Origin: Candidatus Krumholzibacteriota bacterium
GTDB taxonomy: Bacteria; Krumholzibacteriota; Krumholzibacteriia; Krumholzibacteriales; Krumholzibacteriaceae
Reading direction: 5' to 3'
Assembly: GCA_016933255.1 (NCBI GenBank)
Contig: JAFGBF010000014.1
Coordinates: 1-64,000 of the forward strand
Length of the DNA stretch: 64,000 bases
In this document: one piece after another, positions 17,825-27,179 of the stretch
Numbering within the stretch: position 1 is the stretch's first letter
Layout of the letters: the number at the start of each line of letters is the position of its first letter
The notes under the pieces: generated by a model
The model's database searches: none
Told to the model about the DNA's origin: nothing
The model's input: only the letters and a program-made list of their open reading frames with translations
Made by a program: the position numbers and the translations under genes

Positions 17825-18142
17825 TTATTGATCCAGAGTATAGTCAGAGCCGTCTTCCTCCAGGGGAAGGTTTCGAAGATCCGATATTTCCTCTCTTAGC
17901 GTCCTGTTGAGTTTCTTTATTCTGGTCAGCCTGAAAAGCAGCTGCGCCTCGCGGATCCACGATCCGATGGCCGAGAGGACAATTCCGAAAATAAATGATA
18001 CTACAAGTATCAGATTAAGTTCGATGTCTACGAAAGTCTTTGTAAAGAGATGAAAAGTCACTTTCGTGCCGGCATTTTTTGTTTCCATCCAGAGAAAAGC
18101 CACAACACCTGCGAGGAGTATTATCCCACGTACGATCCACAC
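17825..18142 (-). CDS. lapA: LapA-domain (DUF1049) inner membrane protein
   Basis: Small protein of 105 residues with two membrane helices (about 5-20 and 42-62) and a short helical cytoplasmic tail, the architecture of the LapA/YciS family (PF06305). It sits 9 bases upstream of the lapB-like gene. The start is GTG, supported by AGGAGG eight bases upstream. In E. coli the pair tunes LpxC stability; the same is inferred here. Confidence 0.78.
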   Translation of the reverse strand: MWIVRGIILLAGVVAFLWMETKNAGTKVTFHLFTKTFVDIELNLILVVSFIFGIVLSAIGSWIREAQLLFRLTRIKKLNRTLREEISDLRNLPLEEDGSDYTLDQ

Positions 18143-18147
18143 TTCTG

Positions 18148-19455
18148 CTACCTCCTTCTGACCTCTTTACCATATAGCGTATAGTTCAGCAGCCTGTCGA
18201 TCACTGCCTTTACTACATCGCCGTCACTAAAACTCCCATTTTCAAGAAGAACGTTTCGAAAATGAGGAGTCCTGCCTTTCGAATAGTGATTTTCGCCCTT
18301 TTTTACGGTACCGTCAAGCAGGATTTCATCAATAGAGCCCACAAGCCTTTCGAGGATCTTCTTTCTGATGCTCCCGACTGCGTTATTAAGTATCTCCAGC
18401 CTGTTCTCCTTGACTTCCCTGGGCACACTGTCTTCCATGCCGAATGCCTGAGTTCCCGCTCTTGGAGAATATTTGAAGGTAAAAGCTGAATCAAACCCGA
18501 CCTTTTCCACAATATCCAGGGTTTCGTTGAAATCATCATCCGTTTCGGATGGAAATCCCACGATTATATCGGTCGTGACAGCCAGATCTGGTTTTATAGC
18601 CCTTGCACTGCTGATTATTTCAAGATAGTGGCTTCTTGAATATCCCCTGTTCATGATCTTTAGTATCCGGTCGCTCCCGGACTGAAAAGGAAGGTGAATA
18701 TGCGGGCATACCCTCTTATTGTCCGCCATCAGCTCAAATACACCGCTGTTGATATCTCTCGGGTGAGTAGTAAGGAATCGGATCCTCTCGATCTCCGTTT
18801 CTGAAAGGATCAGATTTAGCAGGCCTATAAAATCGATCTCGGAGGAATTGTAAGCCATGACATTCTGTCCCAGGAGAGTCACCTCTTTTGCTCCATTATC
18901 ATGAAGCATATTTATCTCATCGATGATCTGCCTGTGCATCTTGCTTCTGACTCTACCTCTGAGATACGGGACAATGCAGTACGAACAATAATTTTCACAT
19001 CCTCTTGTAATAGAAAGAAACCGCGATACCCTTTTGTTCTCAACTTGTGGAAACAGAGGGTAAGTCAGCGATGAATCAAGATCAGCGACAACATATCTTC
19101 CTCCGGAATCAAGAAGTTCCTTTATCACAGAGGGAAGCATGTTATAGTTGTCCGGCCCTGCGACGAGAGACAGCCCAGGAACCAGTTCCAGGATGCTTTC
19201 TCCCATCCTCTGTGCCATGCATCCGCAGACGGCCAGAAGAACGTTTTTATGTCTGGAAAGATCGTTAAGGCGGCCGATCGCCCTTGTTTCGGCATGTTCT
19301 CGGACGCTGCAGGTATTTACAATTATTACGTCAGCTTCGGCTGGAGAAGATACACTGCGAAACCCATCCTGAAGCATCATGCCTTTTATTACTTCCAGAT
19401 CGAAGGCGTTCATCTGACATCCAAAACACTCATAGTAGACTTTGTTGTTCTTCAT
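18148..19455 (-). CDS. miaB: tRNA-2-methylthio-N6-dimethylallyladenosine synthase
   Basis: Radical SAM methylthiotransferase that adds the 2-methylthio group to i6A37, the product of MiaA. The N-terminal UPF0004 domain has CFGCQMN (about 10-16) plus the NTCSVREHAETR and GCMAQR cysteines. The radical SAM cluster is in RGCENYCSYCIVPYLRGR, and a TRAM domain ends the protein. I start at ATG 19455, which has GAGAG upstream and begins just before the first motif. ATG 19476, which overlaps the mtaB stop as TGATG, is a fair alternative; the longest frame from 19581 overlaps mtaB too far. Confidence 0.96.
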   Translation of the reverse strand: MKNNKVYYECFGCQMNAFDLEVIKGMMLQDGFRSVSSPAEADVIIVNTCSVREHAETRAIGRLNDLSRHKNVLLAVCGCMAQRMGESILELVPGLSLVAGPDNYNMLPSVIKELLDSGGRYVVADLDSSLTYPLFPQVENKRVSRFLSITRGCENYCSYCIVPYLRGRVRSKMHRQIIDEINMLHDNGAKEVTLLGQNVMAYNSSEIDFIGLLNLILSETEIERIRFLTTHPRDINSGVFELMADNKRVCPHIHLPFQSGSDRILKIMNRGYSRSHYLEIISSARAIKPDLAVTTDIIVGFPSETDDDFNETLDIVEKVGFDSAFTFKYSPRAGTQAFGMEDSVPREVKENRLEILNNAVGSIRKKILERLVGSIDEILLDGTVKKGENHYSKGRTPHFRNVLLENGSFSDGDVVKAVIDRLLNYTLYGKEVRRR

Positions 19456-19475
19456 CGTATCTCTCATCAGTTTCA

Positions 19476-20795
19476 TCAGATTTGCGGCTGAAGACTTTCG
19501 ACAAGCCTTCCATACAGTCTTCCTCTTGAATAATGCGTTATATTTATCTCCGCCAGCTTTCCAGTCATCTCCAGGGGGCATTTGATCTTCACTTCACAAT
19601 AATTCCCGGTCAAGCAGGTGGAGAAACGGGAGTATTTTCTCGCAGGGCCCTGTATTAACGCAAGTTCGTGCTTTCCGATCGTATTTCTCATAAAATCACG
19701 CTTCTTCCTGTTTCCAAGCCGAATCAGTTTACGGCTCCTGGTCTTCTTGTCGGAAGGTTCGACCTGCATTTTCATTCTGGAAGCGGGAGTCCCGGGCCTT
19801 TTCGAATAAGAAAACACATGGAAGTAATCGATAGGAAGACCTTTAAGGAAAGAGTATGTATTCTTGAAATGCCGGTCGGTCTCTCCTGGAAAACCGACGA
19901 TGATATCGGTTCCAATAATCACATCCCCAGATCTTTCCTTGAGATCGACGATCAGCTTCCTGTATTTTTTTGTCGAATATGGACGTCTCATCGCTTCAAG
20001 TATTTCATCATCCCCGCTTTGCAGTGGAATGTGAAGGTGTGAAGCCACACGCCTGTTCCCTATGATCATATCCGCAAGTTTACCGGTCACTTCGTTAGGC
20101 TCAATGCTGCTTAATCTTATTCGTAACCGGTCGCTCTCGTTCAGTATCGATTCGATGAGATCGGCAAGATCGACCCGGTTTTCAAGGTCCCTGCCGTATC
20201 TTCCTATATGGATCCCTGTCAGGACGATCTCTTCATAATTGTTATCGGCCAGACATTTGACTTTTCTGATGACATCTTCGGGTGAAATGCTTTTACTGCT
20301 TCCCCTGGCTTCCGGTATGATGCAATAACTGCAGTGAGAGTCACAACCATCCTGTACTTTGATAAAAGCCCTGGAATGTTCGGTAAAGGAGTCGATATCG
20401 ATTTCAAGGCTGGAAATATGTTTGGCCGCGGGGTCGCCTGTCTCCCTTTCATTCATATAATCTTCAAGAAAACCGGTTATAAACCCCTTTTTAATGTTAT
20501 CGAAAACAAAATCGACTTCTTTCATCTTTTCAAGTTTTTCAGGCTGAGTCTGCGCATAACAACCGGTCACTAATATTTTTGAATCGGGATTTCGCCTTCG
20601 GGCTCTTCTTATGGCGTTTCTGCATCTTGCGTCAGTCTTTGCAGTGACGGTGCATGTATTTATGATATAGAAATCGACTTGGGAATCAAAACTTCTGCGT
20701 TTCCACCCGTGCTGCTCGAGATCATGGCGTATGCATTCGGATTCATACTGGTTTAGCTTGCACCCCAGGGTAGTTATCGCAAAACTCTTCTCCAT
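19476..20795 (-). CDS. mtaB: tRNA t6A37 methylthiotransferase MtaB
   Basis: Radical SAM enzyme that converts t6A37 to ms2t6A37 in tRNAs reading ANN codons. It starts with TLGCKLNQYES, the hallmark that separates MtaB from MiaB, followed by NTCTVTAKTDARCR and TGCYAQTQP. The radical SAM motif is QDGCDSHCSYCIIPEARG, and the C-terminus is TRAM-like. Length is 439 residues. The ATG has AGGAGG ten bases upstream. It is paired with miaB, so both position-37 methylthiolation enzymes come from one message. Confidence 0.95.
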   Translation of the reverse strand: MEKSFAITTLGCKLNQYESECIRHDLEQHGWKRRSFDSQVDFYIINTCTVTAKTDARCRNAIRRARRRNPDSKILVTGCYAQTQPEKLEKMKEVDFVFDNIKKGFITGFLEDYMNERETGDPAAKHISSLEIDIDSFTEHSRAFIKVQDGCDSHCSYCIIPEARGSSKSISPEDVIRKVKCLADNNYEEIVLTGIHIGRYGRDLENRVDLADLIESILNESDRLRIRLSSIEPNEVTGKLADMIIGNRRVASHLHIPLQSGDDEILEAMRRPYSTKKYRKLIVDLKERSGDVIIGTDIIVGFPGETDRHFKNTYSFLKGLPIDYFHVFSYSKRPGTPASRMKMQVEPSDKKTRSRKLIRLGNRKKRDFMRNTIGKHELALIQGPARKYSRFSTCLTGNYCEVKIKCPLEMTGKLAEINITHYSRGRLYGRLVESLQPQI

Positions 20796-20838
20796 GTTTC
20801 AGCTGCCTCCTGGAGAGCCGGATCCGAAAAGAAATGAG

Positions 20839-20864
20839 AAAAAAGAGGGCGGTTGCCCGCCCTC
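20839..20864 (-). terminator. Rho-independent terminator after rpsA
   Basis: On the minus strand an 8-bp perfect stem GAGGGCGG/CCGCCCTC closes a GCAA tetraloop and is followed by six T (20839-20844). It lies 40 bases after the rpsA stop and is a textbook intrinsic terminator. Confidence 0.96.
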
Positions 20865-20904
20865 ACTCAACTGCTTTTCATTCTGAATACCGATCGATCG
20901 AGAA

Positions 20905-23004
20905 CTATTCCGATTTTTCCTTCTTTTCGGAGCTGTTTTCGTCCTGCTCTGCTTCATCTGCTGTCTTTTCTTCATCCTCAACAGATTCCTCAGCATCAGG
21001 TTTTTCCGTTTCCTCAGAAAGATCTGCAGAATCCGCTGCTAATTTTTCGGCGGTCTCTTCCTCGTCCTGATCCAACGGTTCAGAATCGGTTTCAACCTCC
21101 GGCTTACCACCGGAAAGATCTCCCTCATAATCGTCGTCATCGATCATATCATCTGAATAATCCTCATAAGGTTCCTCGATATCATCCGGTATCGACGATT
21201 CTGAAGTATCCGATTCAGGAAGATTCTCTTTTCTTGGAAAACGAGCTTTGAATTCCTCGATTTCTTCCTTTGAACGGTCTTCAAGGTACGAGTTTACGCT
21301 AAGTACGATCCTCTTGTTCTGAGGATCCATTTTTATGACCTTCAGAGGCAGTTCCATCTCGACGTCGAAATGTTCCGTGGGTTTTTTCAGCCCTTCGATC
21401 CCAAGGTGGGACAAGGGGACAAATCCCTCGACATCCATTCTCAGCTCGACTACCGCGCCTCTGTCAAGAATACGGGATATCGTTCCCTTAGTCTCTGTTC
21501 CGATAGTAAATTCGGTAGCAAGGTCAGTCCAGGGGTTCTCCCGGGTCTGCTTCATTCCAAGGCTGATACGCCTTTTACCGCTATCGATCTCAAGGACTAC
21601 TACTTCCACCTCATCGCCTTTACGGACCATCTCTGACGGGTGTCTTATCCTTTTAGCCCATGACATATCAGAAATATGGACAAGACCATCGATTCCGTCT
21701 TCGATCTCCACGAATGCGCCGAAGTTTGTGAGATTACGCACTTTGCCTTTCAACCTGGTACCGGACGGGTATTTGGTCTCAAGCGCTTTCCATGGGTCGG
21801 GCTCAAGCTGTTTAAGGCCAAGTGAGATCTTTTCATGTTCTTTGTCGACGTTAAGGATCACAGCCTCGACAGCATCCCCGATAGCGACTATCTTTGACGG
21901 GTGTTTGACGTGACGTATCCATGACATCTCGGAGATATGTATAAGTCCCTCGATTCCTTTTTCAAGCTCGACAAAAGCTCCGTAATCGGTGATCGAGACT
22001 ACTTTGCCCCTTACTTTCTTGTCAGCGGGGTAACGTTCCTCCACGCCCTCCCATGGATAGGGAGTCAGCTGCTTCAATCCAAGAGAGATCCTTTCGCGTT
22101 CAGGATCAAAATCAAGGATCTTGACCTTAAGCTTGTCGCCGATCGCGACGGCCTCTGAGGGGTGGCTGACGCGTCCCCATGTGAGATCAGTAAGATGAAG
22201 CAGGCCATCGATACCGCCGAGATCGACAAAGGCGCCGAAATCAGTGATATTTTTGACTACACCTTCCCGATCCTCTCCGATCTGGATCTCGGAAAGAAGG
22301 GTCTTTTTCTTTTCTTCTCTTTCAGCTTCAAGGACTACTCGTCTTGAAACGACTATGTTGCGCCTTCTTTTGTTCAGCTTGATGATTTTGCAGTCGAGTT
22401 CCTGACCGATCAGTTCATCAAGATTCGGAACCTGTCTCAGAGCGATCTGAGAACCAGGCAGAAATGCGTCGACACCCATAAGTTTGACGACAAGGCCGCC
22501 TTTGATCCTCCTGTCGACATTAGCTTTGACGACATCGCGGTTATCGTATGATTCCTTGATCTCATCCCAGGCCTTGAGGAAATCGGCTTTCATCTTCGAT
22601 AAGACTATAAGTCCATCCTGGTTCTCCATTTTCTCCAGGAATACATCGAAAACATCGCCTTTTTTCACCTCTTTACAGTTGGCAAATTCGTTGATTGGGA
22701 TAGTGCCTTCGCTTTTGAATCCGACATCGAGAATAATCTCTTTTTCGTTGACTGAATAAACAGTCCCCTTGACTACTCTTCCCTCTTTGAGGTTTTCGGA
22801 TTCGGAGCCGAAAGCGTCGACCATCTCTGACCATTCGGCGTCTTCCTCGGCTACGGTATCAACCCCTTCATCAGATACTAACGCGAACATGTTCAGGTAG
22901 GAATATTTCGCATCGGATTTCGCAGGTCCGCCTGCCCCCTCTTTTTCTGTTGTCCCGGACGAACCGGGGTTATGCAAGGATTCCTCGAATTTTTCTTCGT
23001 GCAT
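20905..23004 (-). CDS. rpsA: 30S ribosomal protein S1
   Basis: RNA-binding ribosomal protein that helps mRNAs onto the 30S subunit. Six S1 repeats are visible; the strong ones carry the GVV-x-I-x-DFGAFV-x-L pattern and end in ISLGLKQL or ISLGMKQ. An N-terminal extension of about 65 residues precedes repeat 1. The last 106 residues are very acidic and low in complexity, which is longer than in typical S1. The ATG at 23004 has AAGGGG ten bases upstream; an in-frame ATG at 23025 has no such site. It has its own promoter and terminator. Confidence 0.95.
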   Translation of the reverse strand: MHEEKFEESLHNPGSSGTTEKEGAGGPAKSDAKYSYLNMFALVSDEGVDTVAEEDAEWSEMVDAFGSESENLKEGRVVKGTVYSVNEKEIILDVGFKSEGTIPINEFANCKEVKKGDVFDVFLEKMENQDGLIVLSKMKADFLKAWDEIKESYDNRDVVKANVDRRIKGGLVVKLMGVDAFLPGSQIALRQVPNLDELIGQELDCKIIKLNKRRRNIVVSRRVVLEAEREEKKKTLLSEIQIGEDREGVVKNITDFGAFVDLGGIDGLLHLTDLTWGRVSHPSEAVAIGDKLKVKILDFDPERERISLGLKQLTPYPWEGVEERYPADKKVRGKVVSITDYGAFVELEKGIEGLIHISEMSWIRHVKHPSKIVAIGDAVEAVILNVDKEHEKISLGLKQLEPDPWKALETKYPSGTRLKGKVRNLTNFGAFVEIEDGIDGLVHISDMSWAKRIRHPSEMVRKGDEVEVVVLEIDSGKRRISLGMKQTRENPWTDLATEFTIGTETKGTISRILDRGAVVELRMDVEGFVPLSHLGIEGLKKPTEHFDVEMELPLKVIKMDPQNKRIVLSVNSYLEDRSKEEIEEFKARFPRKENLPESDTSESSIPDDIEEPYEDYSDDMIDDDDYEGDLSGGKPEVETDSEPLDQDEEETAEKLAADSADLSEETEKPDAEESVEDEEKTADEAEQDENSSEKKEKSE

Positions 23005-23047
23005 TAATAAATCGCCCCTTTCCATATGGATTTGTTAAACAGCTAGA

Positions 23048-23076
23048 ATGATAGGAAGTTCAGGGCCTGTTTGCAA
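23048..23076 (-). promoter_or_regulatory. Candidate sigma70 promoter of rpsA
   Basis: On the minus strand TTGCAA (23071-23076, 4 of 6) and TATCAT (23048-23053, 5 of 6) are 17 bp apart in the ispH-rpsA gap. Transcription would start near 23041, about 37 bases before the rpsA ATG, so rpsA could be expressed apart from the scpA operon. Confidence 0.55.
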
Positions 23077-23100
23077 GGATTTTATTGGCTGAAAAGCAGA

Positions 23101-23961
23101 TTACGGGGACTCCTGAGTTTCGGATAATCTTGCAAGGACTTCGCCGATGATCCAGTCGGGTGTCGAAGTCCCCGTCGCCAGTCCGATCTTGCTGAATCCT
23201 TCAAACCATGAGTCATCGATCTCTGACGTCGTCTCTATAAACCTGGCTGGAATATCATGATCCAGGCACATCTGGTACAGTCTTCTGGTATTTGAGCTGT
23301 CTTTGCCCCCCACGACAAGTATCATATCCACTTCCTCGGCAAGCTTCAATGTTGCCTCCCGCCTCAGCGTCGTAGCTTCACATATTGTGTCGTGAACCCG
23401 GATATCATCGATTCTTTCCTCAAGAACCGATATGATCGCATTCGATTCTTCCCTGGAAAAAGTCGTTTGAATGACGACCCCGGCTTTTTCGATCCCTTCA
23501 ATTCGACCCGCAGCCTCGACAGAATCTATAATAATCGTGTTGTCTCTGGCCATTCCTGCTATTCCCCGGACTTCAGGATGTTTTGCGTCTCCTATGATTA
23601 TTATGCTCCTGGATTCCCCCGCCATCTGCTTGACGTACTCGTGGATCCGTTTTACGAACGGACATGTAGTATCGATAAGCTTAATACCTCTTTTTACGCA
23701 TTCTTCGATAATTTCCGGATCTACCCCATGAGCGCGTATTATCATCGTATCGCCGGTCTTCAGCTCATTGATCGACGAAATCGGTATTACTCCCCTGGAT
23801 TCCAGGTTCTGTACAGCCTGCGGGTTATGAATAACCGCTCCGATTGAATACAGGCTGCAGTCGCAGTGGTCGAGCCCGTCTTCGATCAGGCTCATCGCGC
23901 GCTTGACCCCGAAACAATATCCGGTGTGAAGTGATGTTATTATTTTAATTTTCCGCCCCAT
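23101..23961 (-). CDS. ispH: 4-hydroxy-3-methylbut-2-enyl diphosphate reductase
   Basis: Last enzyme of the MEP isoprenoid pathway; reduces HMBPP to isopentenyl and dimethylallyl diphosphate with a 4Fe-4S cluster. The three cluster cysteines are C16 (GYCFGV), C100 (DTTCPFV) and C194 (DTICEATT). Substrate-binding residues appear in IHNP (H45), RAHG (H78) and KHPE (H128, E130), and TSTPDWII is near the end. Length 286 is normal. It overlaps the upstream cmk/plsC gene by 17 bases and precedes rpsA; cmk-ispH-rpsA neighbourhoods are common in bacteria. Dimethylallyl diphosphate is also the MiaA donor. Confidence 0.97.
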   Translation of the reverse strand: MGRKIKIITSLHTGYCFGVKRAMSLIEDGLDHCDCSLYSIGAVIHNPQAVQNLESRGVIPISSINELKTGDTMIIRAHGVDPEIIEECVKRGIKLIDTTCPFVKRIHEYVKQMAGESRSIIIIGDAKHPEVRGIAGMARDNTIIIDSVEAAGRIEGIEKAGVVIQTTFSREESNAIISVLEERIDDIRVHDTICEATTLRREATLKLAEEVDMILVVGGKDSSNTRRLYQMCLDHDIPARFIETTSEIDDSWFEGFSKIGLATGTSTPDWIIGEVLARLSETQESP

Positions 23962-25336
23962 ATTTCAACATGCCCATTTCTTCCCTGGTCATCGAAGCAA
24001 GCATCTGATAATCGCTTTTTTTATCATCAGCTTCATATCCGGGATCCATCCTTATAGGTCTGCCTATGTGAACTTCCAGCTTTCTTTTTCTAAGGAAGCA
24101 TTCTTTCATATTATCACACCCTCTTATGAAGAGCGGGACAATAGGCCTCCCTGTCTGGATGGCGTAATAGCCGAGACCTGACTTAAGTTCTCTGATTCTG
24201 CCGTTTCTCGATCTGGTTCCTTCCGGAAAGAGGAGAACAGAATCGCCTTTCAAAAGTTTATCCATTATAGTCATCACAGATAAACGGTCTGCCTTTCCCC
24301 TGCTGACAGGAATGGCATTGAACTTTTTTATCAACCGTCCCAGAAAGAAATTCCTGAACAGTTCTCTCTTTGCGAGAATCCAGATTTTTCTCTTCAGCGC
24401 AGACCCGACGATCGGAGGATCTGAATTAGAGATATGGTTCGAAGCAAAGATATAGTTTTCCCTGTATGATATGTTATCCCTGCCGTAAGTCTTTAGCCCG
24501 AAGATCATCTTGTAAAAAATATAGACAGACACAGAAGCCAATCTCCAATAAAGCGGCATCTTCGCTTTATCGTTCTTTTCTCCAGGCCACACACGCAGCC
24601 GCGCAAGCTCTTGAGCTTTGCTAATTACAATGTTCTTTATCAACTCGACCTGTTCCTGGATCGAGATCCCCGAAGTGTCGACGACGATCGAGCCGGGAGG
24701 CTGCCGTAAAGGGCTGTGTTCGCGAGTGGAATCGATATGGTCTCTTCGGTTAATATTTTCTCTTATAGAGTCAATATCCCCTTCCATATCCATATCTGCC
24801 ATCTGGTTTTTTCTTCGCGAAGCACGAGATTCAATGTCGGCTACAAGGAATATTTTAACATCCGCGAAAGGAAAAACAGTGGTGCCCGTGTCCCTGCCCT
24901 CTGCGACTATTCCTCCATTGGCTGCGAGAGACCTCTGGACCTTGACAAGAGATTTTCTGACTCCGGGATGTTTGCTTACGGGAGAGACAGCCGCAGAGAC
25001 TTCACTTGAACGTATCCTGTTTCCGAGCGGCTCTCCGTCAAGAAACAGAGATGGAACACCGTCAAGATCTTTCAATTCGAGCTTTAAGTTCCGGGCTCTT
25101 TCCGTAACCCCTTCTTCATCCTCAGGACGGATCCCGTTCTCAAGTGAGTCCCAGGTCACGGCCCTGTACATTGCCCCAGTGTCGAGATATGTCAAGCCAA
25201 GCTCTTTAGCAAGCAAAGACGCTGTCGTGCTTTTGCCCGAGCCTGCAGGGCCATCGATCGTCACAAGCATCCTGCATATTGTAAGACTGGTCTTTTTCTC
25301 AAGGTCCATTGTACTACTTTGTTTCAGAGCGATCAT
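23945..25336 (-). CDS. cmk: Cytidylate kinase fused to 1-acyl-glycerol-3-phosphate acyltransferase
   Basis: Two enzymes in one 463-residue chain. Residues 23-245 are cytidylate kinase: P-loop GPAGSGKS (29-36), YLDTGAMYRAV (50-60), EGRDTGTTVFP and the RREHID-like lid RRDHIDSTRE. Residues about 260-463 are a PlsC-type acyltransferase with catalytic H301-x4-D306 in NHISNSDPP and FPEGTRS at 370-376. One part recycles CMP/CDP and the other makes phosphatidic acid, both inputs for CDP-diacylglycerol. ATG 25336 overlaps the hisC stop as ATGA with AAGG upstream; ATG 25270 is an alternative just before the kinase domain. No frameshift or stop separates the parts. Confidence 0.92.
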   Translation of the reverse strand: MIALKQSSTMDLEKKTSLTICRMLVTIDGPAGSGKSTTASLLAKELGLTYLDTGAMYRAVTWDSLENGIRPEDEEGVTERARNLKLELKDLDGVPSLFLDGEPLGNRIRSSEVSAAVSPVSKHPGVRKSLVKVQRSLAANGGIVAEGRDTGTTVFPFADVKIFLVADIESRASRRKNQMADMDMEGDIDSIRENINRRDHIDSTREHSPLRQPPGSIVVDTSGISIQEQVELIKNIVISKAQELARLRVWPGEKNDKAKMPLYWRLASVSVYIFYKMIFGLKTYGRDNISYRENYIFASNHISNSDPPIVGSALKRKIWILAKRELFRNFFLGRLIKKFNAIPVSRGKADRLSVMTIMDKLLKGDSVLLFPEGTRSRNGRIRELKSGLGYYAIQTGRPIVPLFIRGCDNMKECFLRKRKLEVHIGRPIRMDPGYEADDKKSDYQMLASMTREEMGMLKYGAEN

Positions 25337-26430
25337 AAAACCTTTTTGAGAGTTTTCAGAAAAGTCCTGTTTTCCTCAGGTTTTCCTATTGTGACTCTAA
25401 AAGACTCATGTCCCAGTCCGAATGGAGCCATCCCGCGGACTATTACCCCGAGTTCCATCATTTTATCGACAATGTCTGAGCATTCCATGCCGGGTACGGC
25501 AAGAAGAAAATTCGTCTGGGATGGCGGTACGGTAAATCCGATATTAATCAGTTCATTTCTCACGAATTCACGTTCCAGGGCGTTCTCGTCTATGCGCCCT
25601 TTCAGCTTATCAATATGCTTCAAAGCTGTTCTAGCGGCTGTCTGCGCGACCCGGTTTACATTAAAAGGCTGCCTTACCATGTGAAGACATGTAACCAGGT
25701 CGGGATGCGACAGTGAATAACCTATCCTCAACCCTGATAGAGAGTGGGCTTTCGAAAAGGTCCTCAATATAATTATATTCTCATGAGTCTCCAGATATTT
25801 CCGGGTATCCGGATAATCATCAGCCGAGACATATTCAAAATATGCTTCATCAAATATGACGATTATCTCTGGTGGCACAGAGGAAAGAAACTTCTCGACT
25901 TCCTTGTCGGTTACGTATGTCCCGGTCGGATTGTTGGGGTTGCATATAAATATCATTTTCGTATCCGGCGTGATCGTCCGGAGTATCGTCTCAAGATCTA
26001 TCCGGTAATCCACAAGTCCCACTTTTATATCGTTGATTCCCGCCTGCTGGCAGATTAGAGGATAGGCAATAAAACTTGGAAATGGATATATGACCTCTCC
26101 CCCTGATTCAATAAATGCCCTCACGAGCAGATCCAGGATCTCATTCGAGCCGTTTCCGACAAAAATATTTTCAGGCGCAAGGCCATAGTGATCGGCGAGC
26201 TCGCGGCAAAGATAATGGCTGCCTGAATTGGGATATCTTCCGATCTGCGCGATCTCTTCTATAATCGCCTCTCTTATCTCATCAATCGGTTCATAGGGAT
26301 TTTCGTTCGAGGCAAGCTTTAATATTTCTCCCTCAATATTTTTTTCCCTTCGCAGTTCCTCGACCGGTTTTCCGGGAACATATGGTTTGACCTTTCTTAG
26401 ATGAGGTTTCATTAGACTTTTTATCTGCAT
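25333..26430 (-). CDS. hisC: Histidinol-phosphate aminotransferase
   Basis: PLP-dependent class I/II aminotransferase of histidine synthesis. SNENPYEP (41-48), GNGSNEILD (92-100), NPNNPTGT (164-171) and the PLP lysine K227 in TFSKAHSLSGLRIGY are all present. Length 365 residues. AGGAG lies eight bases before the ATG. No other his gene is nearby, and this family can also act on aromatic substrates, so the exact substrate is less sure than the fold. Confidence 0.9.
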   Translation of the reverse strand: MQIKSLMKPHLRKVKPYVPGKPVEELRREKNIEGEILKLASNENPYEPIDEIREAIIEEIAQIGRYPNSGSHYLCRELADHYGLAPENIFVGNGSNEILDLLVRAFIESGGEVIYPFPSFIAYPLICQQAGINDIKVGLVDYRIDLETILRTITPDTKMIFICNPNNPTGTYVTDKEVEKFLSSVPPEIIVIFDEAYFEYVSADDYPDTRKYLETHENIIILRTFSKAHSLSGLRIGYSLSHPDLVTCLHMVRQPFNVNRVAQTAARTALKHIDKLKGRIDENALEREFVRNELINIGFTVPPSQTNFLLAVPGMECSDIVDKMMELGVIVRGMAPFGLGHESFRVTIGKPEENRTFLKTLKKVL

Positions 26431-26444
26431 TTGAGATTCTCCTT

Positions 26445-27179
26445 TTACAATCCTACCTGATTTTTTAAGCGTTTCTCTTCATCAGCAGTCAACGGTCTGA
26501 TATTCCCGGGGGCAAGATCCCTGAAGAACAGGTCTCCGATCGCAGACCTGTGCAGAGAAAGGACCTTGTGTCCATAGCGAGCAAACATCCGACGAATTTG
26601 TCTTTTTCTCCCTTCCCTCAATATTACTTCAAGAGTGGTTTTGGTTTTATCAGCATCAATCAGTTTTATTCTGCACGGTTTTGTAGTAAATTCTCCAATG
26701 ATCACTCCGGATTCAAGTTCTGCCCGCGTTTCTTCGGATACCTTACCCTCCACAGTGATTATATATCTCTTATCGATTTTATACCTGGGATGCGTCAGAC
26801 GAAAAGCAAGATCTCCATTATCGGTGAGGATAATAAGTCCCGAACTGTTCAGATCCAGTCTGCCGACAGGATATATCCTGTCCCTGTACCCGTTATCCCT
26901 GGCAATGTCTATCACGGTCTTCCTCTTAAAACCATCCGTTACCGTGCAAAGGACTCCGACCGGTTTGTTCAGTACAAGGATATGCGGATTTGAGGGAAGG
27001 CTGATTTCATCTCCATCTACAGTAACCTTGTCATGACCCGGCTCGACGGTGATCGAAAAGTCCTCTACTTTTACTCCATTTACAAAAACACTTCCCCGCG
27101 TTATAAGGTCCTCTACCTTTCTTCTGGAGCCGAGACCTGACGACGCGAGAAAGCGGTTGATTCTGATTTTGTCAATCAT
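26445..27179 (-). CDS. rluB: 23S rRNA pseudouridine synthase, RluB/RsuA family
   Basis: Has an N-terminal S4 RNA-binding domain (about 5-60, starting IRINRFLASSGLGSRRKVEDLI) and an RsuA-type catalytic domain with the catalytic D109 in GRLDLNSSGLIILTDNGD. RQIRRMFARYGH is the family's C-terminal motif. Target is probably U2605 of 23S rRNA by analogy with RluB, based on the scpB-rluB gene order seen widely. The ATG overlaps the scpB stop as ATGA. Confidence 0.93.
   Translation of the reverse strand: MIDKIRINRFLASSGLGSRRKVEDLITRGSVFVNGVKVEDFSITVEPGHDKVTVDGDEISLPSNPHILVLNKPVGVLCTVTDGFKRKTVIDIARDNGYRDRIYPVGRLDLNSSGLIILTDNGDLAFRLTHPRYKIDKRYIITVEGKVSEETRAELESGVIIGEFTTKPCRIKLIDADKTKTTLEVILREGRKRQIRRMFARYGHKVLSLHRSAIGDLFFRDLAPGNIRPLTADEEKRLKNQVGL

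Noticed and set aside
24618-25349. 243-residue plus-strand open frame opposite cmk/plsC
   Set aside because: Antisense to a complete kinase domain, low complexity and no motif.
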